Notes under the pieces: model-generated
The model's input: the letters and a program-made list of their open reading frames with translations, nothing else
What the model was told of the DNA's origin: nothing
Databases searched by the model: none
Part shown: positions 21,310-29,183 of the stretch, one piece after another
Numbering within the stretch: position 1 is the stretch's first letter
Layout of the letters: the number at the start of each line of letters is the position of its first letter
Assembly: GCA_015680685.1 (NCBI GenBank)
Contig: MNCI01007565.1
Span: 76,324 to 111,718 of the forward strand
From: Gnetum montanum
Taxonomy: Eukaryota; Streptophyta; Gnetopsida; Gnetales; Gnetaceae
Length of the DNA: 35,395 nucleotides
Reading direction: 5' to 3'
Program-made: the position numbers and the translations under genes

Positions 21310-23427
21310 GTACTTTTCACTTTTTTTTGTTTTACAATATTTTATCATTTTTCTATTTCTTTCAAAATTTTCTAATTCTTCATATGTTTTCCATTTCATA
21401 ATATTTTTCTTTTCTTTTCTTTATAATCTCCTCTTTTCCTAAGTCATTTTCTTTATGTTTATGAATTTCTTTTATGTTTTCATTAATGATATTGCCAAGT
21501 CATTATGTACAAGTCACTGCTCTATGTTAAATTTTTGTTCTATGCTATCAAGAAGATTAGGTAAGTAATTTTGTAAAGTAATGAGACCATCTCATCTATC
21601 CCTCCAATTCTTTTAATAAAATTCCTTTTTCATAGAGACAATTTGGCTCTTTTTTCATGAAACTAAAATTAATGAATGCTCATTATATCTTGAAGAAAGG
21701 GGGAATGACCAAGTGGGAATGGCAATGGGTGTGACCTCAAGGGGACTTGTTGGGTTCTCTTCTTAACTTCCTTCATGTGGTTTATGACTCCTCTTTGAAT
21801 GTATCATCACTCCTTCATTGATCAATAAATCAGAAGCTATGGCTTTGCATGGTGTGGTTTCCATTTAAAAAAAATTTAAAAGCCAAAGAAAAAATATAAA
21901 AATAAAAATAAAAAGAAAAAAAATATATAATAATGGGAATTCAAAGCAAACTTAGACATAATCATGAGCTACAAGCACTAGTTATGGGGTTGGAAAGACA
22001 TGTTACCCATGCCTAAAGGTGCCCCTCTAACTAAGGCCCTTCCTTCCTTCTTCTCTTTTCTTATCTTTTTGGAGTGATGATTATTTTTTGAGGTAGTTGT
22101 GGACTCACTATGGTTGGCAAGAAGGAACACATCAATGTGAAGTCATTGTTCATGGTATGGACTTCATTTGAACTTGGATGGATAGGTATGCTAATCATGT
22201 GAATCACATTTTTTACAAGAACCTATTGTGGAAATGGTCAAGTACCTTTCATCTTGATCACTGCAATCCCTTCTCATCCCATTATTCACCTCATTGTTGC
22301 ATGTGACTATGAGCCTTTTGGTTTTGTGTAGTATAGTGCAACATCCCAACCATGGTAGTTGTGTGTTGTTTGGAATAAAGGCATGATCTACATTTAACTT
22401 CTCAAGCACCCATGGACCTCTATAGAAGTGGTTATGAAACGGCATTATGGTAGGAACATGCTTCAAGGAGGACCCACTTGCATAACTTTTGTTGACCATG
22501 GCTTTGAACTAACCTTTACATCTTCCAGAACATCAATGATGGTTTCTCTAAATTTATGCATACTTTTGGGACTAATTCTCATTCATTTCATTAATTTGTC
22601 CTACTTTTCTATTTCCATATCCATGAATATTTCTTTTGTTTGAAAACTTCTACATTTTCGAAGTTATGCTCATTAGTCATGGGGACTAGGGATGTCCATT
22701 TTGAAACTGAAGTTTTTTGAAATTTTTGAAATTTTTCTAACATCCTATTTTCAAACATTGTGGTAACTAATAGTAATTGATCAAAATAATGTGAATAGCT
22801 TGATGATTTTAGTTACCTCATAGCCTTAGGCATAGTATGTTTTCATCACCTTATGCTTAAATGCAAACTAAGGGATTCAAAAAGGGTTAATTATTAAGGA
22901 AAATTTACCAAAACTAATGTTGATTCTTTCGTGCCTACATGTGATGCTAAAAGAAATGTCTAAGGAAGAAGGTCTTTTGCTAGGCATGAAAACAAAGCCA
23001 AGGGGGTAGGACAACAAAGGATATTCCCATGGACAAATCATAGAAAATATAAGATAGTAGCTCAAACATCACATGTTTGCTAGATCCATGGGATGATGAG
23101 AAGAAATTTTAGTCCATCCTTAAAGAATGTTATGCATAACCAAAGAAGCATTGACATAACAATCAAGGTTGGAAGTCTACCACTGCTAGCAGCAACAACA
23201 AGAATCATCCTTAGCATATTTTTGAAGACCTATGAAAATTTTGTAATATTTAATGTCTATCCAATCTTTTTGTCACTCTATCATTTTTTATGCATCTACT
23301 CAAAGAAAATTTTGTAATGTGGCACTTAGAGTTATTTAGTAGTTAGTGTCATTCAATAATCCCATCATTCCAAATTTTTTGTAAAGAAAGCTTAATCCTA
23401 TCCTGTTAACTTAATGATTATTTTTTA
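21310..23427 (+). other. 3' non-coding region of E
   Basis: No convincing gene. It is conserved with the minus strand of 33166-35250 (G) and, in part, with 9350-9650 of B. It contains a length-variable A-rich tract (about 21866-21932) that corresponds to the T-rich tract at 34606-34690 in G. ORFs such as 22428-22643 recur in G on the opposite strand (33839-34114) because the DNA is homologous. Confidence 0.65.
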
Positions 23428-23443
23428 CTTAGTCATTGGGGTA
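23428..23443 (+). other. 3' polypurine tract of E
   Basis: cttagtcattggggta abuts the 3' LTR start, with the same form as the PPTs of B and H (agtcatggggg). Confidence 0.75.
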
Positions 23444-24468
23444 TGATGAAGCATTGATTGGCTACGTTGATGCAGCCATGTCAAGGTAGATGCCTCGACA
23501 CAAATCCCTCAACGCATGATGTCTTATCTATTTGAATAATGATGAAGCATTAAAGTGTTGCATCGATGGGCTTTTGTTAACATGGCCTCATCAATGGGCC
23601 CTCGTCGTTGATGCCCCATCTATGTGGTGTTGCCCTGTTGATGAGGCCATGTTGACATAGCATTTGCTATGTTTATGAGGCCCCATCAATGTAGCCTCAC
23701 AATAAAGTCTATAAATATGTGCTCACTCACCATGTTTATGAAATTCTTCGGTCAATAAAGTAGTTAAAATCTTGCAATTTTATTTTGTAGTCTTAGAGAA
23801 TAGTTAGTGAGTGCCTGCAATGTGGATTTGAGTTAGTTCTATGGCATCTTATTCAAGTGGCAATGTACTTGGACACATTCCATGAACAACAATAAGATTG
23901 AGATTGATTCTTATTCATTACAACACTTTAACTTAGATTAAATTTAATTTCCATGCAATTTATGTTTCATGTACTTAGTTAACATTTATGTTTCCATGCA
24001 TGTTGATGAATTGGCAGAATTAGCGCAACCAATTTCAAGCGTAAACACTTATTTGCTTGGTAATCCCAATAGCGTTATTGCTTAATTTGTCCAATAACAT
24101 AGTGCTTGATAGTCCCAATAGTAAATATGTGGGTTTAAAATGTGTAAGGTAAGTTGGGAATAGACACTCATTGCCCATAGGCTAGTTTAGAATTTATCTT
24201 TATGTTGTTTATTAGATTAAGTAATTAATTTTTCTATTATCATTAGGAGTAGCATAAGGTCAAAACAACATCAAGAATCATATGCCTCACTCTAGACTAA
24301 ACCATATGTGACAAAGCTACCACTAGTCCAAGTGGGAAGACAATGAACTATGATCAATGTTTAATGATCTAGATGCACAACTAGTCCCATCCATGGAATT
24401 TGACCAGATCATGTGTGAACTTTTATGATTCATATGGTTGGATCTAGGGGGTACCTCGCCGCTCATCA
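23444..24468 (+). repeat. 3' LTR of E
   Basis: 1025 bp from tgatgaagcattgattgg to gccgctcatca. The U3 (about 23460-23700) contains multiple imperfect units of the form atgaggcc, catcaatg and gttgatg. About 110 bp of these are absent from the 5' LTR. The TATA box is at 23710-23717. Confidence 0.92.
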
Positions 24469-24473
24469 CATAG
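24469..24473. other. Target-site duplication of E, right copy (CATAG)
   Basis: catag follows the 3' LTR of E and is identical to 17433-17437. Joining the two flanks restores a continuous LTR sequence of D. Confidence 0.9.
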
Positions 24474-24769
24474 GCTAGAATATATTTATTCTTTGCACTT
24501 AGGCTAGATTACTTAGAAAATTTGTAATTTTGATATTTTAATACTTTAATAATATTTGAGCTATGGCCTTAACCACATCATTAACACATGTCTCGATCAT
24601 AATTAATCATATGAACTAGCCCCACACAAGTTGGATTAGGAAGAAAATGACTTGCAATTTATTTCCTAACTATCTAAATGATTTTACTAGTTCACAAAAT
24701 TTAACCACATTGTGTGTAAATGCTTGTGATCTGTATGGTTAGGTGTAGAATCTACTTTACTACCCATCA
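24474..24769 (+). repeat. 5' LTR of D, right part
   Basis: It starts gctagaatatattta, continuing the LTR interrupted at 17437 (compare ggctagtttagactttatc in E). It passes the ccacacaagttggattaggaag region and ends ctacccatca before the PBS. Confidence 0.75.
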
Positions 24770-24770
24770 T

Positions 24771-24788
24771 TGGTATTGTTGTCAAGGA
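24771..24788 (+). other. Primer binding site of D (degenerate tRNA-Asp type)
   Basis: TGGTATTGTTGTCAAGGA. It has seven differences from the tRNA-Asp complement, all C to T or G to A. Confidence 0.65.
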
Positions 24789-24905
24789 ACTGGTCCTAGT
24801 AGCTTAAATAGTTGGCATCATTTAATGATCACTGTTAGAGCCCCAACATGATTTATCATTTGAAAATAATAATATTTGATTCACAACATACTCATTTATT
24901 ACAAG

Positions 24906-26124
24906 ATGTCTTCCTCTTGGAGGGCAAGTTTTCATCTACTAATGACTTAGTAAGGGGATGTGACATGGCTGTTAAGAATTGAGATGAAGTACCACAACAA
25001 AGAAAATTTGTATACCAATATTTGGACCCATACTACCCAAATTTCAACTTCATCTTACACCAAGATGAACAACTATGATGAAGGAACCTAGAAGGGAACA
25101 TTGTGTTGCTACCTAATCATGTCATTCTATTAATGCTCATGATGATATTCATGAAGATGCAACTTGAAGTAATCACTCTAAACTACCAGTTAATAGATGA
25201 GATGTCTAGGTCCTACTAGCTCATTGAGACCCAACCATGAAAGGACCCATTCATAGAGGCTTGAAATAAAGTCACTAAGAGAAACGAAACTATCATTCCA
25301 TTGACATCATAATCAGAAAATGAGGATATCAACTACTAATCTAGTTAATTTCATTGCTAAAATCCTCTACATATCAATGGAAATAACATGAATAATCTGT
25401 GGCTATGTATAGTCTTGGCAAACAACCAAGATAAAGAAAGAACAAGACCCAACATAAGAGGGATCTAAATTCCTAGCCCTTTTAGTAGATCACTTAGAGA
25501 ACATCAATGGAGTCATAGAAAGGGATTAAACTAGCATAATTCTCATAGTTCTCCATCTTTGTGATTTTCATCCTCATCATTAAGCTCTAATGAGTGTAAT
25601 TGTGACTAAGAAAGAAAACTAATGATCAAATACTTGAGGACGATGATACAAGATTTCATCACAAGGATCATAGAAGAGGGAGTAGATGTATGCAAAAAGT
25701 TGGACACTAACTTGAATGAAGACATAGTAGGTAATGCCAAAGAAGGCATGGTCATGACATGGATCATGATGAGTATGATGATAATGATGAGTTGTTGCTT
25801 GCTACTAGGAGAATGATTAACATCAAGAAGGTTGTTTATATATAAACCAGGCATCAACATGATAGTTGAATCAAATGGAGAGATATGAATAACATTTATA
25901 AGTTTGAGGGAGGCTATAATACAAATCCACAACATCATTTGCAAGCCTTCCATGATTCCTCTGTCCTACAGAACATAGAGAATGAATGGAAAAAGCTAAA
26001 ACTATTTCCCAAGATGCTCATTAAAGAAGCTAAAAATTGGTATCAATTCTTGGAGCTAGAATCTTCAAAAGGTGAAGTATGATGTTGGAGTTGTTCAACA
26101 ACAAGTATCATACATATTCCTAGG
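24906..26124 (+). pseudogene. gag of element D, truncated
   Basis: The probable start is the ATG at 24906 (MSSSW). The 5' part (about 25000-25260) resembles the B leader/gag start (2880-3120), for example ctaggatgaacaacta against ccaagatgaacaactatga. The capsid core begins near 25885 (MNNIYKFEGGYNTNPQHHLQAF, NEWKKLKLFPKMLIKEAKNWY) and stops being homologous near 26124, before the nucleocapsid. It is heavily decayed with many stops and frameshifts. The long opposite-strand frame at 25606-25953 is antisense to it. Confidence 0.75.
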
Positions 26125-26260
26125 TAACCTAGTGGTACAAGTCTTGGCCTAGTAATCCTATGTCATAGGTTCAATTCTACTAGGTAGCACTAAGTTATAA
26201 ACTTCTATAAATCCTAGGGTGTATCTATGTTTCACTTATTCTAGCTTCCAACTCTTAAAA
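26121..26260 (+). repeat. tRNA-like SINE head
   Basis: A pol III box-A-like sequence taacctagtgg (26125-26135) and a box-B-like ggttcaattct (26168-26178) start 43 bases apart, the normal tRNA spacing. The sequence between them does not read as a functional tRNA and no CCA-stem partner was found. This is the structure of a tRNA-derived plant SINE. The 3' end is not definable by eye; 26260 is a placeholder. It lies at the junction between D and the copia fragment. Confidence 0.5.
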
Positions 26261-26929
26261 ACTTCTTCTTGAATTATTGACTTATGTAGTTTTGACACTT
26301 AATCTTCTAGATGTCATAATTTTGGAATGTTTGAAATTTTGGACTATGAGAAAATGAGTTACAAAAGTCTTGATAATGCATTTAATATGATGGTTGCTTG
26401 ATAATTTGATTGTATTAATGACTGATGACAATGAATTTAAAATTAATAATGAAAGTTGATACTATTGATAGATGCATAAATGAGAGAAGAAAGGAATATG
26501 AACAATCATAAAACTGAAAATAAAATCAAATGTCAACTTTATTACCTTCAAAATAGATCATTTCATTCATAAATGATATTATAATTTATAGAAAATGATT
26601 AGGGCTATATACTTGAAGAACTTGGAAAGTAATTCCTCATAGTGAAAATAAAGATCAATTAGGGCCAAAATAGTTTACATCTACCCATCAATTAAAAACT
26701 AAATAAAAATACTTTGATTTGATGTACATTTTTCTTGATGTGGGTAGAACATTCGATACTACTTTTTAATAGTCCCTCCTTTAGTGTGCAATGTTTTCTT
26801 GATCTTCCTTCCTTGTTGTTGTCTTGATGCCTATATTGTTGTAAAGGTACACATGCCTATAATTAAGAAGAGGGGTGGTGGATAAGTTTACCCATTATTC
26901 ATTAGTATTCACATGTAATGATTTGCTTT
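26261..26929 (-). other. Probable 3' non-coding region and LTR of copia element F
   Basis: No ORF. On the minus strand a purine-rich ctaaaggaggga near 26782-26794 follows the end of pol and could be the PPT. The sequence beyond it (to about 26261) would then be the 3' LTR. LTR ends were not identified. Confidence 0.35.
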
Positions 26930-27855
26930 TTCCCTCCTTTACTTCTTTTTTAACAGAATAATATCTTATATCAATGTGCTTTAATTTTTTATGAAGAACA
27001 TGTTTGTTTGAAAGTTATATGGTTTAAGTGTTGTCACAATATAAGTTGATGGGGAGTTCTACTTGAAAACCAATATGATTTATGAGTTTTTTTAGCCACA
27101 AGATGCATTGAGTACATTATGTTATGGCAATAAATTCTACTTCACAAGTTGAAAGATTGATGGATGTTTACTTTTTTGACTTCAAATATATTGTATTATT
27201 TCCATGAAATATTATTGATTTTAATGTAGATTTTCTATCATTATGGTATCCTTCCCAATCAGCATTTGAATAAGCATGAAATTGTGCATCTCCTTTGGGG
27301 CAATAGATTCCATGATCTATTGTACCTTTTACATAACTAAGTGTATGGATGAGAGCATTGAGATGAGATTGTCTAGATTCTTACATGAGTCTTGATAAAA
27401 GAGAGGTGGAAAATTCTCGGTTTGGTCTAGTGTGACAAAAAAATCTAAGTGCTTCAATCATGCTTTTGTACAAAGTGGCATCAACTATGGCTGTGTTATC
27501 TTTTTTCTTCAGATTTATATTGGGAAGAAGAGGAGTATTGGTGCTTTTTTCTTTACTAATTTTATCCTTTTCTAAAATGACTATTGCATATTTTATTTGA
27601 TGAATTTTGATTCCCTCCTTATCTTGGTCAACTTTTATTCCAAAAAAAAGTACTTCAACTCCTCTAGGTCTTTTATTTCGAATTCATTCTTCATGTTTAT
27701 CTTGAAGTTTTCTATAAGTTCATTATTTGTGACTATGAAGATGAGATCATCTACATAGATAGAGGTTATTATGAAGTCCTTATTATCATGTTTATAGTAT
27801 AGTTTTAGTTCAAACATGCAAGATGAATATCTTTTTTTTTTTCAAAGATAGTCAT
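26930..27855 (-). pseudogene. Ty1/copia RT (C-terminal part) and RNase H, element F
   Basis: Minus-strand copia pol. The RT catalytic motif reads SIYVDDLIFIV, with YVDD at 27757-27746, inside MFELKLYYKHDNKDFII. RNase H follows with FHAYSNADWEGYHNDRKST (about 27290-27235), a decayed CEVEFIA and LYCDNT, ending HIDIRYYSVKKEV near 26940. Stops and small gaps are present. Upstream RT is missing because element G is inserted at 27855/27856 (flanking bases gtcat, 27851-27855). The remainder of this copia element would be right of G, beyond the window. Confidence 0.85.
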
Positions 27856-28753
27856 TGATGAGTGGCAAGGTACCCCTTACATCCAACCATATGAATCACA
27901 AGCGTTCATGCATGATCCGATCAAATTTCATGGATGGGACTAGTTGTGACATCTAGATCATTATGTCTTGACTACAGTTCGCTATCTTCCCACTTGGACT
28001 AGTGGTAGCTTTGTCACATATGGTTTAGTCCAAAGTGAGGCATATGATTCTTGATGTTTTTTCAACCTTACACTACTCCTAACGATAATAAAGAAATCAA
28101 TTATTTAAATTAATTAATAATAAAAAGTAAAGTCTAAACTAGCCTACGGGTGATGAGTGTCTGTCCTAAACCCACTATCCATTATTAGGATTACCAAGCA
28201 CTATGCTACTAGGTGAACCAAGCAATAACGCTATTGGGGTTACCAAGCAAATATGTGTTTATGCTCAAAACTGGTCGCACTTATTCCGCCAATTCATTGA
28301 TGTGCATGGAAATGTAAATATTAACTAAGTATATGGAATATAAATTGCATTAAAAGTAAATTTAATCTAAGTTAATCTATTGCAATGAATAAGAATCAAT
28401 CTCGATCTTATTACAGTTCATTGAATGTGTCTAGGTACATTGCCACTCAAATAAGATGTCGTACAACTAACTCAAATCCATACTATGGGCACTCACTGAC
28501 TATTCTCTAAGACTACAGAATAAAACTACAAGATTTCAGCTACTCTATTGACAAAACTTATTTCCAAATCATGTGCCCAAGCATTATATTTATAGGCCAG
28601 CACACATCCTATGATATCATATATCTGAAATCGCATCTTAGCCCCTAATATTAGGTATTCAATATCAAAGCTAACAAAATTGAACTTTTTATTCAAACAA
28701 ATGTAACAGCATGCATCAAGGCATCTATGTATATGCGGCCCCATCAACGTAGC
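27856..28753 (-). repeat. 3' LTR of element G, start truncated
   Basis: The LTR end is at 27856 (tgatgagtggc on plus), and the flank beyond it is copia pol, not a PBS, so this is the 3' LTR. On the minus strand it shows the TATA box (28594-28588), a U3 with both repeat types seen in this window (gatatt-like and gttgatgggg-like), and ccttgatgcatgc and acatttgtttgaataa shared with the E LTR. It stops at ggctacg (28753), about 20 bases short of the expected TGATGA start, where element H sequence begins. Confidence 0.8.
28588..28594 (-). promoter_or_regulatory. TATA box of LTR G
   Basis: Minus-strand ggcctataaata, the same context as in LTRs B and H. Confidence 0.6.
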
Positions 28754-29183
28754 CCTACACCCCTATATATATGCCCATTGCAACTTACACTTTTGTCATT
28801 TTTCAAACAAATTGGGGGGAGATTTTGCCATTTTTTTGCCTCACTTCTTCCCAAGCACCTACGTTTTCGATCGCGTGTCTGCATCAACCTATCCTTCCCC
28901 TCTTAAGAACTTGGAGGTATGCTCTCAGTCATGGGGGAGTGAGGCCTATTAGAAATTAATTAATTAATTAAGACTTCACACCTCTTAAGGGAAGAAACGA
29001 AAATAATAGTTTAAACTCCAACTTAAACCTTATTGTTTTTGGTTCTAACCCATCAACTAATACTCCAAGGGATTTAATGGGATGCACGTGCCAGCATCAT
29101 AACTTAGTCAAATTGAGAAGGTTTATGAGGGCCATTTTGAGTAGCTTTTGCACAATCTAATTAGTGGTTATGTTCAATTACAG
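28754..29183 (+). other. Non-coding segment of H upstream of the 3' ORF
   Basis: It includes ctcagtcatgggggagtgag (28924-28943), a PPT-like motif preceded by ggaggtatgctct. B has ggaggttcgctct before its own copy at 10258-10280. No ORF was seen. Confidence 0.5.

Larger units (their letters stand above)
17438..24468 (+). mobile_element. Element E: complete non-autonomous Athila-like element (gag, no pol)
   Basis: A 7.03-kb element with both LTRs (17438-18350 and 23444-24468), PBS, gag, a 3' PPT and a perfect 5-bp duplication CATAG. Protease, RT, RNase H and integrase are absent: the coding part runs from gag through a linker similar to B straight into a short unrecognised frame and the 3' non-coding region. 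In a 140-base stretch (17770-17910 against the matching part of the 3' LTR) I count about 13 differences, 11 of them transitions, so the insertion is old. It would have needed Pol from a relative such as B. Confidence 0.92.
16814..26124 (+). mobile_element. Element D: Athila-like retrotransposon, split by E and cut off in gag
   Basis: The 5' LTR begins at 16814 (tgataaacc) and is interrupted at 17437 by element E. It resumes after the second CATAG copy at 24474 and ends at 24769. A degenerate PBS, a leader and a gag follow. Homology stops near 26124 inside the capsid region, where SINE-like and copia sequence begins. The rest of D may lie beyond the right edge of the window if the copia element inserted into it. 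Confidence 0.75.

Noticed and set aside
22428-22643. ORF recurring in G at 33839-34114, first taken for a conserved gene
   Set aside because: The two are homologous non-coding retrotransposon DNA. The ORF ends differ, and the shared frame follows from sequence similarity.
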